Shown piece after piece: positions 30,345 through 43,300 of a stretch of DNA of 64,000 nt. The notes beneath the pieces are model-generated. The model worked only from the letters and a program-made list of their open reading frames with translations, made no database searches and was not told the DNA's origin. Numbering within the stretch: the first letter of the stretch is position 1; the number at the start of each line of letters is the position of its first letter. Source of the DNA: Hondaea fermentalgiana (Eukaryota > Sar > Bigyra > Thraustochytrida > Thraustochytriidae); assembly GCA_014084085.1 (NCBI GenBank), contig NPFB01000089.1, forward strand, positions 17,652 to 81,651, read 5' to 3'. Made by a program: the position numbers and the translations under genes.

Positions 30345-33191
30345 CTAATATTCTTCGCCAAGAAAAGAGTCCGGCGAGAGCGGACTCGCAGGACCATAGG
30401 CAGACACATGATGATGATGATGCCGGTACACAGAGGACTGGTGACGGAGGTTATCGTCCTCGTCGTCCTCGTCGCCATCATCGTCGTCGTCGTCGTCACC
30501 GTTTGCGCCATGACTGTGATGCGAACGATAGCGCGAGCGGTGCTGAAGCTCGCTATCGTCGTCGTCGTCATCATCATCATGGTCCTCAAGATCGTCGAGC
30601 TCCTCTTGCATGACCATGTCGATCCATTCCTTGTTATGGATCGTGAAACGCTTGGCGCGAATCATTTTGCTCAGCGTTCCCTTCAGCTCGGAATAGCAGT
30701 TCTGGTCAGGCTCGGGGCTCACTACCTCCTCTTCTCCTTCTTCGGCGTCGAGGTCCGCAAAGTGACGACCTTTGCTCTTTTCCTCGTCCCCGCGTGTTCC
30801 AGAGATTGCTTTGCGCGCGATGCGTCGGTTAATGTCCATTGATGTCTCATTGGCCTCATCATGATCCACAATCAAATCCAACAAGTTGTCGGCCATGCAC
30901 CGAACGACGGGATTTCGATGCTCCAAGAGGTCGCACACGTCGCGGGGCATCTGCGTCTCGTACAATAGAGCATGGCCCGTGCCAGGATGGCGTAAAAGCC
31001 TATGGAAAGTGTACAGCGTCTGCAGCACAATCTCACTATCCTCTTGCTTCTCGTGGAGAACGTCGTAGATAAGCTTGATGAGCGCCGAACTACAAATGAG
31101 GTGCGCGGCATCTGCGTCCAGGCACAATTGGCCAATCATGATCACAACCTCCAAAAGAACGTCATCTTCAGAGAAGCCTGGGAGAAGGTGCTTGTGCAGA
31201 AATTCGACGAGGTCGTGCTCTAGCACAAGGTGGCCAAAGGTGTCCGACTTTGACAAATCTGCTGGGGTGAGGCAGGCAAGAATGCCAAGCGTCTCGACAA
31301 GAACACTCTGATTGTCTGTAAGTTTGAGCAGGAGAACAAGATCCTTCACATAGGGACTCCACATGCGCTTGCATTTGTACCCAGATCCGCGCGAGGTCGC
31401 CGAACGCTTTCGCGTCGCAACCGCGAGGGTTTCGTCCTCTCCGCTGCTGCCTCCGCCACGTTTGCCACTGTTGCTGCTGCTGCTGCTTTCTAGAACCGCT
31501 TTGATACGCTCCTCCTCCTCTGCAGCCGAGACAGTCTTGGGGACCGGGTCGGGCAGCTCCTCCTGCAACTTGAGGGTCCATCGTGCGATGTTGCGAGCGA
31601 CCTTGAGAAGAAGCGGGTCTTGACGCTTGATGGCGCGCTCAATAAGGCCTTTGAAGTTGTTACCTTGGCACATAAAGCTGCAGTTTCGCTCATTGAGACT
31701 GAGGTTGATGGCAAGCGCCGCGAGCTCCTTTCCGACATGTTGAGACGGGAAATCGATGATCATTCGCATCATGTACGGAATAATCTCCGTATAGGTAAAC
31801 ATCGACTTGCAGGAATCGTCAATGGACAAGTGGTACAAAATCCGCAAGGCAGCCGCGCGAAACTGTTTCTCCTGCAACAAATCGACGAGCTTGGGGATGA
31901 TGCTGCACTTGACCATTTGCTCGCGGATCGCGGCGTCGAAAGAGAGATTGAACAGTGCCGATAGTGCTGCCTTCATAAGACGGTCATTGGAGCACGGGAT
32001 GAACTTGATGAGATGCTCAACGACCTCAAAGTCGCGGAACTCGTCCTTATTTTCCCGTGTCACCGAGAGCTTTTGAATAAAGGTGCACGCCAAGACCAAG
32101 AGGTCTGCGTTCGTCGAGTTGCGTGTCGCAAGAATGCGCACAAGGTCCTGCGCCAGATCTCGCTTCGCCATCTTGCGCTCCACACGGTCGTCTTCGGCGA
32201 GATTGATGAGCACCTGAAGGCTGGCGCACAGAAGCTTGTCCTGCTTGCGCTCCATTCCTTTCGTTTTGGCTCGTTCCACCTTCATGTCAATGGGCTCATG
32301 GCGCTTTTTCTCCTTTCGAGGATCCACTTCAGGCGTCTCGCCTCGCTTCTGCGCCTCTGCGACGCGTTCCAAAAGCCCCATTTCCTCGACGCGCGCGGCG
32401 TGACGATCCAGCTCCCATTTGATAGCCCGCATCGTGTTGTTGCCTACCTGATGGTTGTGCAGGTACTGATGGAACTGCGAAAAGGTGGAAAACGCGCAAA
32501 AGATGTTCATGATGTGCAGCGAAAGCTCCATCTTGCGACGCGCGTCTTCGCGAAGCGTGCGAGAAAGAGCGCCTAAAAGGGCCTCGTTTTCGGATAAGTC
32601 TTCAAGATTGCCCGCGTTTCGTGCCAACTGCAAAATCATGCTTGTGCCGTGTACCTTGGCTGACATGTCGTCATCGTAGAGCTTTTCGAGGTAGTCGGAA
32701 AGGTCGTCCATGTTCGCACTGTCGAGTTCCTCATTGGCCTTTTCCTCCTCACGACGACGCTTTTCTTCGAGCTTTTGCTTTCTGCGCTCTTCCTTGCGCT
32801 TGCGTTCCGTGTCACGCTTGATCTTACTGACGGAGTCTGCGCGGTAGCGCTCTTCTAAAGTCATTTCCTTGAGCTCCTGCAGCAGGTTTTCCACGTGTTG
32901 CACCTTGTTGTTGGGGATCAGATCGCTCTGCGCGACGAGTTGCCGCGCGTAGAGCCGTACATCCGTGTGTGCATCTAATTTGACCTTCATGGGCATTCGA
33001 TGCGTTTTGCGCTCGGTCTGCATGGCTTTGCCGGTATCGCCCACGACCGTGGCTTCGACCTCGTACGTGAGGATAAGGTCACGGTTGTCATAGTCAGCCG
33101 TCACATGGCCCGACTTCACCTTGCGTTTCAAGTATTTGGGACTTTCACGGTAGTCGCCGTCGAAACTTGTGGCGGGATGCATGTTGCTCAT
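30345..33191 (-). CDS. KIFAP3: Kinesin-2 accessory subunit KAP3 (KIFAP3)
   Basis: A 948-residue armadillo protein, the non-motor subunit of heterotrimeric kinesin-2 that drives anterograde intraflagellar transport. The N-terminus has family-typical YDNRDLILTYEVEATVVGD and DVRLYARQLVAQSDLI, followed by a basic coiled coil (RKRKEERRKQKLEEKRRREEE) and then armadillo repeats from ~170 to ~780. Segments such as VGNNTMRAIKWELDRH and CSNDRLMKAALSALFNLSFD agree with animal KAP3. The C-terminus (~780-948) is an extra acidic tail with long Asp runs and a His run, absent from the ~790-residue animal protein. The ATG starts MSNMHPATSFDG. Confidence 0.9.
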   Translation of the reverse strand: MSNMHPATSFDGDYRESPKYLKRKVKSGHVTADYDNRDLILTYEVEATVVGDTGKAMQTERKTHRMPMKVKLDAHTDVRLYARQLVAQSDLIPNNKVQHVENLLQELKEMTLEERYRADSVSKIKRDTERKRKEERRKQKLEEKRRREEEKANEELDSANMDDLSDYLEKLYDDDMSAKVHGTSMILQLARNAGNLEDLSENEALLGALSRTLREDARRKMELSLHIMNIFCAFSTFSQFHQYLHNHQVGNNTMRAIKWELDRHAARVEEMGLLERVAEAQKRGETPEVDPRKEKKRHEPIDMKVERAKTKGMERKQDKLLCASLQVLINLAEDDRVERKMAKRDLAQDLVRILATRNSTNADLLVLACTFIQKLSVTRENKDEFRDFEVVEHLIKFIPCSNDRLMKAALSALFNLSFDAAIREQMVKCSIIPKLVDLLQEKQFRAAALRILYHLSIDDSCKSMFTYTEIIPYMMRMIIDFPSQHVGKELAALAINLSLNERNCSFMCQGNNFKGLIERAIKRQDPLLLKVARNIARWTLKLQEELPDPVPKTVSAAEEEERIKAVLESSSSSNSGKRGGGSSGEDETLAVATRKRSATSRGSGYKCKRMWSPYVKDLVLLLKLTDNQSVLVETLGILACLTPADLSKSDTFGHLVLEHDLVEFLHKHLLPGFSEDDVLLEVVIMIGQLCLDADAAHLICSSALIKLIYDVLHEKQEDSEIVLQTLYTFHRLLRHPGTGHALLYETQMPRDVCDLLEHRNPVVRCMADNLLDLIVDHDEANETSMDINRRIARKAISGTRGDEEKSKGRHFADLDAEEGEEEVVSPEPDQNCYSELKGTLSKMIRAKRFTIHNKEWIDMVMQEELDDLEDHDDDDDDDDSELQHRSRYRSHHSHGANGDDDDDDDGDEDDEDDNLRHQSSVYRHHHHHVSAYGPASPLSPDSFLGEEY

Positions 33192-33310
33192 GTCTTTTGC
33201 TGGTTGGTCGTACGAAGAGTCGTCGCGAAAGTGCAGGCGCTAAGCGTTTACTTGCTCTTGCGAGCAAACTGTCTGTGAGAGGAGCAGAGAAACTTGCTGC
33301 GTTGCCCTTC

Positions 33311-33317
33311 CTTTATA
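33311..33317 (-). promoter_or_regulatory. Candidate TATA box for KAP3
   Basis: The minus strand reads TATAAAG about 120 bases before the KAP3 ATG, a plausible distance for a TATA box and a ~90-base 5' UTR. It is a single short match. Confidence 0.3.
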
Positions 33318-33339
33318 ACACGCACACGCCCACGCACCC

Positions 33340-33379
33340 GCACTCGCACTCGCACTCGCACTCGCACTCGCACTCGCAC
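33340..33379. repeat. GCACTC hexanucleotide microsatellite
   Basis: About 6.7 perfect units, directly beyond the candidate KAP3 TATA box. Confidence 0.93.
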
Positions 33380-34337
33380 GACACTCTCGTACGCGCGCGC
33401 GAGCGCTGGCAATAAGCCTACAGACGGCTCTCTTGGTCCGAGCAGGGTAGCGAGCTTGCTTCGATCGCTCGTCCTTTTACCTAAAACCTCAAATCCTCTT
33501 CTTTCTTTCCTTTCCTTTATCCCCTCCCTCTCTCCTCACGAGATAATTTAGAGCACAAGCACAAAATCGGGCCGGGCAATGACCAACGCTCACTTGTTCA
33601 CGCGCCTCCCCTTCCTCATTGCGCGCGCGCACGCGTTAAAAGTTGCAAGAAAGGCACGCGCGAGAGTCTTATGTTTCTTGCTTCTCTTGAACAGAGAGAG
33701 CCAAGCGCTCTCAGCCGCAACGCAACCCAAGGCATGTCCGTTGCGCAACCCATTTTCGTATTTATTTTGTTGCAAGTTGCGTTGATGCGATGTGGCACTC
33801 ACAATAAGTAGTGAAGCGACAGGCGTCGTAGCTTGTGGCCTTTCTGTGCGGTACTAGCGTTCTCGCCTGCCCCCGTCCTCTTTTCGCAAGGCAGAAGAAG
33901 ACGGATAGGGCCGGGCCGACAGTGAAGGTGCCAACGTTCTGATTTACCCTTTTCATTTTTAATAGTAGTCATCTTGCTACGAGTTGAAAGGCAGCGAGAC
34001 AAGAAAGCTCAACATTCTACTTATTACCCGAGCTTGACGAAAGCTCTCCAGACTCGAGGACCCGCCCATTCGCCTCCCAAGAGGGGAAAGGGTGGCGAGG
34101 CGGAGTTAGAGGACGACGGACGAGAACGAGGAGTCAGAGCACCTCGCAAAAAGAAAAGGTATCGCTCGCTCAGCCGGCTGGCTGGCTAGCTGGCTGGCTG
34201 GTAAAGTTGTAAAGCTTCATTGAGGGCGAGAGCAGCTAGTTGCTGACTAGCTGCGTCGAAAAAGCAAAAGAGCATAGACACACAAACATCCATTGTCTCC
34301 TGGACGAGCCGCTGTCGCGAAGAAGTACACTTGCATC

Positions 34338-37300
34338 ATGGCGAAGGTTCTCGAGACGCTAATTGCCCGCGGGCGTCGCGTGCGGAGACCACGTGAGCAA
34401 CGCGAGGTCGCCTTTGGTCTTGCTGATCTCTCCACGCATCCAGACATTCACACACGCATGGTGCAAAAGGGAGCATGCACCTCGCTCATCCAACTTCTCG
34501 AACGTTCCGGTGACCTCGAGACGCAGCGCTTCTCCGCACTTGCACTGGGAAACATGGCCTCGACCGCGGAGAATCGCGTCAAAATGGTACATGCTGGATG
34601 CTGCCGCCCACTTATTACTTATATAGGTAGCGAAGCCGGAGACACAATAGGCAGGCAGTACGCAGCTCTTGCGCTCGGAAACCTAGCTGCAAACACTGCA
34701 AATCACGAGGAAATCGTGCATCTCAACGCAATAGAAGCACTTATCATGCTTTTGCGAGCTGAAGACGTTCAATGCGGTCGATATGCGGCCTTTGCAATCA
34801 GCAACTTGGCTTCCAATGAACAACACCGTGCTCAGATTGTCGAAGAAGGAGCCATTGCTCCGTTGGTGGAGCTTGCGTGCTCGGATGACTCAAATGTGCA
34901 GCGTCAAGCGCTTGCCGCTCTCCGCGGTTTAGCCATTTCACCGGAGAACCGCTCACTCATCGTCAAAGAGGGCGTTCTCGATCCGCTCGTTCTCATGGCG
35001 CGCTCCGAAGATGTGGCGATCCAGCGAGAAGTAGGCGCAGCTCTAAACTCCCTGTCGTCGCTCGACGAAAACAAGTCCGAGATTGCAGATCGCGCGATCT
35101 CCACAATCATTTCTCTCGCACTTTCCGGTGACGCAGAGGTCGAGAAACAGGCCGTGTGTACAATGGCCAATCTGCTCGAAATGGTCGAGCTCCACGACAA
35201 AGTGCTCGACGAATCAGGTCTCCCGCCTCTCATTGCTCTTGCTGTCTCTGACGACGTAGCCACCAAGGGCGAAGCGTGCCGCGCCATCGCAAACCTTGCT
35301 GCAAATCGTGACATTCAGCAGCAAGTTATGCGTGAAGGTGGCATGCGACCTCTCATCGACGCGCTTTCGGTCAAAGACATTAGCTCGCAGCGTTTTGGTG
35401 CTCTTGGTCTCGCCAACCTTGCCACCAATGTTGCCTACCAGGTCAAAATTGTGCAGGAAGGCGCCGTGGCGCCGCTCATTGAGCTTGCCGCCGACCCCGA
35501 GCGCGAGATCGAGGCGAGACGCTATGCAGTTCTTTGCATTGCTAACCTTGCGGCCACCATTGGTAATCACCCGGCCTTGCTTCAGGAAGGCGTCCTCGCG
35601 GCACTGTACTCGCTGTCGAATGCTGCTGACGTCATGAGTCAATACTATGTCGCCTATGCACTAGCAAACCTTTCGTCGAACGCTCGCAATCACGAAGTTA
35701 TCGTGGAAATGGGCGGCCTCCAACCGCTCATCACTCTCAGCTACTCGCGCGACCCTGACGTACATCATCAAGCCGCCGCGGCAATCCGGGGACTGTCTGT
35801 GAATGATACGAACAAGATGAAAATTGTTCAGGAAGGAGGGCTCGAGCCCCTTGTGCTCCTCATGAAGTCCCGCGATGTTGAGGTTTTGCGTGAGGTCGTG
35901 GCAGCCTTGTGTAACTTGAGCATCTCCGACGAGACCAAATTTGAGATGGCCAAAAGTGGAGCGCTACCGCCTCTCATTATGCTGGCGCTCAACGAGGACA
36001 TGGAGGTTTCACGACAATCGTGCGCGGCGCTCGCCAACGTTGCAGAAATTCCGGAGAACCAGGTCAAGCTTGGTCACGAGCAAGCCATTGAAAAGCTCAT
36101 CCAAGCTCTTCGCTCCCCCTTTGTAGAAGTGCAACGCGAGGCAGGTCGTGCCATTGCAAATTTAGCCGCCAACTCCGACAATCAGGACCGCATTATCGAG
36201 GGAGGAGGTCACCAGGTTCTTATTTCGTACTTGCTTTCCCCAGACACGGCATCGCAGCGTGTTGGCGCCATGGGTATTGGCAACCTCTCCACCAGCACGA
36301 AGCACCGCGTGGCCTTGATGCAATCTGGCGCCTTGGAACCTCTCATGTCTCTCGCTCGGTCTGAAGATCTCGAGCTTGAGATTCAGCGCTTTGCGGTCCT
36401 TGCGACTGCGAATCTGGCGTCCTCTGTGGATAATCACGTCCAGCTCGTGGAGGAAGGTGCGTTGCCTCTTCTTATTTCGCTCTCGAGCTCTCCGGACCCC
36501 GAGGTTCGCCAATATGCAGCTTTCGCTCTCGTTCGCATGGCTCATAATGCCGAGATCCGAAAGAAAATTACGGACGAGGGGGGGTTAGAGCCTGTTCTCT
36601 TTCTTGCACGAACCAACGACGCAGAGATTCACTGCGAGGTGCTTCCTGCACTCTGCACGCTTTCTTTCGCGGATGCGAACAAGGTCGAAATCTGTCGCCA
36701 CGGAGGTCTGGAACCGCTCGTGGAGCTCTGCGAAGTGACAGAAGACCCGATCATGGCGCAGCAAGCCTGCTGCGCGCTTGCCAACCTTGCAGAAGAGGTT
36801 GAAAACCAGGCTCTCATCGTGCAAAGGGGGGTCATCGCGCCACTCATCCGTGCTTTGCAAACGGATTTTCCCGACGCAAATCGCGAGGCGGCGCGTTGTC
36901 TCGGCAATCTTGCCGCAAATTGCGAGTACGGCGAGGAAATGTTTCGCTGTGGCGTCGTAGAGTGCCTTGTGCTCATGTTGCGTCATGACAATATTGGTTG
37001 TCAACGCATGGCGTCGATGGCGCTCGCAAACCTTGCAACGAACATCAAACTGCAGACTAAACTCGTGCACATGGAGGTTGTAGAGCCCATGATCACCATG
37101 GCTTCCAAAGGCTTGGATACGAATACAACATCAGACGCAGAAACAGAACGGTACGCGTTGCTGTGTCTTGCAAACCTTGCTGTGTCTCCCGAGAACCACG
37201 AGTACTTGATCAATTCTGGCACGTTGGATCTCGTGGTTGGTTTCAGCAAGTCGCGAGATGTGGTGTGTCGGCAGCACGCCATCTATGCGCTCGGAAACTT

Positions 37301-40300
37301 CGCTTCAAGCCCAGAGAATCTCGACACCATCGTCAAGGGCGGCTGTCTCAAACCCATTATTTCCTTTGCTTTTCCTGGCGATGAAAACGTTCAGTTTCAG
37401 GCTGTTGCGACGTTGCGAGGCCTTGCAGTCAATGCCGATGTGCGCCTCGCTATTGTGCGCAACGGAGGTGTGGAGCCCTTGATTTTGGCAGCACAAGCAG
37501 ACAGTATCGAGACACAGCGCGAAGCGGCCGCAGCGCTGTGCAATCTCACGCTCAATGAGGAAAACAAGATTGCGGTCGGACGTTCAGGCTGCCTGCCAGC
37601 GCTCATCCAGCTTGTTCAGTCCTGTGACCGCGAGCGAGAGCGGTACGCGCTTATTGCCATCGGAAACATTGCCGAGATGGTGGAGGGTCGTACACAGCGA
37701 ACCATGATCGATGAAGGTGTTTTGGCGGCTCTCATGAAGGTTGCCGGCTCTGAGGTTGCGGAGATTCGTCGCGAGGTGGCACGCTGTCTGGCCCTCTTTG
37801 CATCGAGTCCAGATTCTCAGCGCGACGTCATTGCATGTGGAGGATTGGTGCAGATCATGGCTTTCATTCGCTCCAAGGATCTCAAGTGCCAACGATATGG
37901 TGCCCTCGGTCTCTCAAACTTGGCGCTCGAGCATTCGAACCATGTCGATCTCATCGAAAACGGCGCGCTCCCAGCGCTCGTGACTGTCGCAGGCTCCGAG
38001 GATCTGGAGACGAGGCGCTGCGTGGCGTTTGCGCTCGAATGCTTGTGCGCAAACGAGGCCTCACACGCCATCGGCGAGCGTGTGGGTCTCGTCAAGCCTC
38101 TTGTGAATCTGGCCATGTGCGATGACCCGGACACCCATCTGCACGCCGTCATTGCCATGCGCCATCTCGCTCTTAATGCGGCAAATCGAATCAAGCTTGT
38201 TGAGCTCGGCGCGCTGGTGCCTCTGCTCAAGCTTGGAGCGACTTCAAATGTCGAAGTTTTGCGCGAGGTGGCAGCAGCACTACGCAATCTCTCACTCTCG
38301 GAAGAGAACAAGCTCAGCATCGTCAAGGCTGGAGTACTCTCGGTACTGGTTACCTTTGGGCATTCAGGCGATATGGAAGTAGCACACCAAGCGTGTGGTG
38401 TGCTGGCCAATCTTGCAGAGGTCACTGAAAACCAAGGACGCATGGTCGAAGCAGGCGCATTGCAGCATCTAAAGTTCGTTTTGCGGTCCAAGTCAATCGC
38501 AGTCCAGCGAGAAGCATCGCGCGCAATCGCCAATCTGTCAGCAGAGTATGCGCATACCTCTGAGATTGCCTCGGGCGGCGCGCTGCCGCCACTCACGGCG
38601 GCGCTGTCCTCCCCTGACGTAATGAGCCAGCGCTACGCAGCCATGGGCATTTCCAACCTTGCCACGCACATTGCCAATCAGCCCCGCATTTTGCAAGAGG
38701 GTGGTCTCAACTCGCTCGTGCATCTCGCGGGCTTTGGTAATGGGGACCTCGAGTGCCAACGGTACGCTGTCTTTGGACTCTGCAACCTTTCGTGCACACG
38801 AAGCAATCACCCACCTTTGATTCAGCGCGGCGTTCTACCAATGTTGACCGAGCTCATTGAGCACGACGACGTTGAGATCCGCAACGCTGCGACCTTTGCA
38901 ATCGCTAACTTTGCTGCTGTGGCAGAAAATCACCAGCTTCTTATGGAAGAGACCGTCATTGAGCCACTCGTGTATCTTTTGCGCATTGATGACGCTGAGG
39001 CCCAGCTCCGGGCTACGGCTGCGCTGCGGGGACTTGCATGTGATCCCATTCTACGCAACACCATCATTGAAGAAGGCGCTTTGGATCCGCTCCTGGAGCT
39101 GGCCAAGTCTGAGAACGTTGCAGTGCAACATGAGGTTCTTGCTTGCCTTTGCAATCTCTCTCTCTCTGGATGCATTGGAGATCAGCACGCAACGGTGGCG
39201 CGTGCCATCAATGTTCCGGGTCTCGTATCTTTCCTGTGTTCTGCGGATACAACTTATCGACTTTTTGGCGCGGTGGCCCTCGGAAACATTGCCAGTGCGG
39301 AGGAGCATCATGATGCTATGATGCAGGGCGGCGCGCTCGCACCTTTGATCACAGTGTCAAATTCTGCAGATCTCGAGACGCAGCGCGCCATTGGGTACGC
39401 GCTCTGCAATCTTGCTTCAAGGGAGGAGAACCGCGAGGCGGTCGTTGCGCAAGGCGGGTTGCCCCCACTCATTGCCCTTGCGTGTTCAGAAGACATTGAC
39501 GACATGAGGGCCGCGATCGCAACACTTCGAGGCATCGCAGCTTCTCCCCACACGCGAGAGCGTATCGTCCAGGAAGGTGGCCTCGAAGCGCTCATGATGG
39601 GTGCCAGGACGCGCGACGTGATCATTTGGAGAGAACTCGCAGCATGCGCGTTTAACTTGGCCATGAACGAGAACACCAAGCTCGATATTGCGCAAAGCGA
39701 GGCTCTGCCGGAACTCATTCGGCTCTGCAAAAGTGGTGAGGAGGATGTCGTGCGCTACTGCTGTGGGTGCATCGCGAACATGGCTGAGAATAATACGACG
39801 CACGAGCTCATCGTTTCCATCGAAGGTGTCGGATTTCTGTGCGCGCTCACCTCTTCACGAAGCATCAAGATGTCGGGTGTTCATCGCGAGGCGACACGAG
39901 CTCTTGCCAACCTTGGCGCCGACTTCCAAATGCAAGAGCAGCTAATCAAGGATGGTGCTCATTTCGCCTTTGTTCGCGCCATGTGCCACCAATCTGACGT
40001 GGTGACCCAACGTCTTGGGGCGCTGGGCATTATGAACCTTACTACGCGCCCCAAGTATCACGACCATGTCGTCGAGCGCGAGGTTGGAGAACCCGGCAGC
40101 CCCGAGTATGAGGGCGCCATCCATGCGCTCACGGCGCTCGTCCAGCTGCGTGTCGACGAGCTTGGCCGTGTCGACGTGGAGCGCGATGATATGGAGGCTC
40201 GGCGGTACGCAACGCTGGCATTGGGCAACCTTGCCGCAAATCCCATCAATCACGAGCAACTCATGAGCTGCGAATCGCTACCGCCCTTGGTGGTCGCCCT

Positions 40301-43300
40301 CGGTCGCCCGGGCATTGTTGACGATGCGGAGACGCACTTTAACGCGGCTTTTGCGATTGGCAAGCTGGCCAAGAACCCAGCGCTGCTCGAAACAATTGGC
40401 CGTGCTGGGGCCATGGCTCCGCTCATCACGGTGGCGCAAAAGGCGCCGGCGCCTCAGGCCAAGTGTCAGGCCATTTCTGCTTTGCGTCGCATTCTCAACG
40501 ACGACAGAAATCGTGATGAGGCTCTGGAGCTGCGCGGTAGACTTTTGCCTGCCTTGGCAGAGGCTGGCAAGACAGGCGACATTGAGATGCAGCGTGAAGT
40601 AGCCGCAGCGCTGTGCAATCTCAGCGTCTCGGACGAGGCCAAACTCGCTCTTTCTGGCTGTGGATCCAGGCGTCCCAATCTCGAATGCCTCCGCGTGCTC
40701 ATCACACTTGCACAAAGTACCGATGTGGAAGTCTCCCGGCAGGCTTGCGCAGCGCTGGCAAACATCGCAGAGGACCCCGAGACGCATCCTGTTCTAACAG
40801 AGGAACAGGGCATTCATTTTCTGTCCGTGCTCATGCGGTCTCGAAAGGTGGAGGTGTACCGCGAGGCATCTCGTGCCATCAGCAACCTGTTGGGTTCCAT
40901 GCATGTGACTCACAAGACTTTTCTCGACGAGGACGGGCTGCCATCCGTCTTTCGCGTCGCTAAATCCGAGGACTTGCAGTGCCAGCTGCACGCAGCTCTT
41001 TGCTACCGTAAACTCTCTCCCAACGTGCGCACCCATATCGAGATTTGCGCCTCTCCGGGACTCAAGCCACTCTTCAACCTCGTTCTTAATGCCGAGGAGC
41101 CTGTCATCAAAATGCACGCCATGTCGGCACTGCGCGACGTGGCGTCGAACCCGGATCTCAAGTGGACCTTGTACCGCGAGGGCGCATTGAGAGTCATGGT
41201 AGATCTCCTTGTCCAGCAGAATGCGGTCATTGTGCGAATGCGCGCAGACGCCGAGGCGCACGCCAAAAAGAGCCGGAAACCCAACGAAGAGCTTCCTCGT
41301 GAGGCAAATGAAGCTGGTGTTTCCAAAAATCTCTTTGCTGTTGAGCTTTCGTGTCTCGCTGCTGCTGCGCTTCGCCACATGTCTCTGAATGACCGCATTA
41401 AGCGACAGATCACGGAAATGGGCGGACTTGTAGCCCTTGTGGAGTCTGCGCGTCTGGCCTCGAGCACTGATCTCATGACGCAAATTGGCGAGACGATGGC
41501 CAACATGTCAGAGAATCCGGACAATCAGCTGAGCATCGTGGAAGAGGATGGCTTGCTTGCCCTTTTGCACATGAGCAGGTCGCAGAGCGAGGCTGTACGC
41601 GAGGGTGTGGCGCGTGCACACGCCAGTCTCACAGCCAATGTTCACAACCAGGCTGATGTCTACATTAAGGACGACATTAAGAGCCTCCTGCAGCTGTGCT
41701 GGTCAGCATCGGAACATACTGCCAGGTACGCTTCGATGGCAGTGGGTAATCTGGCTATCAATTACCAGAATCAAGCAACGATTGCTCGGTGCGGCGGCAT
41801 CCCGCCTCTTGTGCACCTATGCTCAAACACAAACGCCGACTGCAGACACTATGCAGCGCGAGCACTCTACCGACTTGCCGCGGCGACAGAGAATCAAAGC
41901 CGCATCACAGAAAACAATGGTGTCCCTGCGCTCGTGAGCCTCTTAGGACCCGAACAGCTTGACGAATGTCGTACCGCCACGTGCATGGCCCTTTGCAACT
42001 TGGCCAGCGATCTTCGGAATCAAGCTGTAATTGTCAAAGCCAATGCTCTCGGTCCTCTTGTGAATGTGCTGCGCGATAGCTCTTCGCAGTGTAAGCGATA
42101 CGCGGCCATGACGCTGTGTAACCTGGCGGAGAACCCAGATAACCAAGGTATTATCGCTGAGGTTGGAGCGCTGGGTCCCCTCATCGAAGGAACGCGAAGC
42201 ACGGCAACTTCGGATCTCGAAACGCAGCGGTATTGTGGAATGTGTCTTTGCAACCTGAGCGTGCATCCCGCGAACCGTCGTCGGATCGTGGAGGCTGGAG
42301 GTTTGCCTCCGCTCGTGCAACTGGCGAACTCATCGAGACTCGAGTGCCAGCGGAGCTCTGCGCTGGCCCTTTACAACATGTCCTGTGTTCAAGCGAATCA
42401 TGAAGCCCTCATTAAGGGTCGCGGCACGGTTCCTTTGGTCCAGCTCGCACAAAGTCAGGACGTTGACTGCAGGCGCTATGCTGCCATGACGTTATGTAAT
42501 CTGGCTGCCAACGCGGCTACGCGAGCCGCCGCTACCAAGGGAGGCGGCTTGCAGGCCATGGTTTTGGTCGCCAAGGATGGCGATATGGATTGTAAGCGAT
42601 ACGGTCTCATCGGACTTTGCAATCTTGCTTGCGACCGTGGCACCCAGGTGCAAGTGATTGTACATGGCGGTCTTGGGCCCATTTTACGGGGCACCGAAGG
42701 TGGTCTTTCCAAGAATGAAAGGAAAAAGCTCGCCACCAAGGCGGGAGGAAGTGGTACTGCCGCGGAGATTGACCTGGAAGAGGATGAAGAGGACAAGGAT
42801 GCGGACGATGATACAGTGGGCGAAATTATTGACGTGGACATCTTGCGCTACGCGGCAATGGCCTTGAGCAATTTGAGCGCCAATGAAGAAAATCACAGCA
42901 TCCTCATCAGTAAGGGCACGCTCGAGCGACTTGTGGCGCTCACCAAGTGTGGCGACGATGACGTGGTCCAGTACGCTGCTTTTGCTCTTGCGAACATGTC
43001 ATCAAACGCAGAAGTTCACGACAAGCTGGGCAAGTGTGGCGCCATCCCGCCTCTCATCGCTCTTGCTCACTCGGAGGATGAAAACGTACGGTGTCTCGCT
43101 CTCGCGGCATTGCGGCGGCTGGCAACGAATGCCGGAAATCGCGGCCTGCTTGTTCGCAATCGCGTCCTCGGCCCGCTCGCTGCAGCGGTCAATGCCAAGG
43201 GAGACGAATGCCCGATTGAGATCCAGCGCGAGGTCGCGGCAACGCTCAGCAACCTCTCTCTTTCCGACGAGAACAAGCCTGCTATCGCCGCAAGCGAGGT

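Larger units (their letters stand above)
33192..34337. promoter_or_regulatory. Divergent promoter region of KAP3 and the giant ARM gene
   Basis: No coding frame is supported in 1.15 kb. It contains a minus-strand TATAAAG at 33311-33317, a GCACTC hexamer repeat at 33340-33379, CG-rich sequence at 33390-33404 and GGCTGGCTGGCT-type repeats near 34173-34200. Confidence 0.5.
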
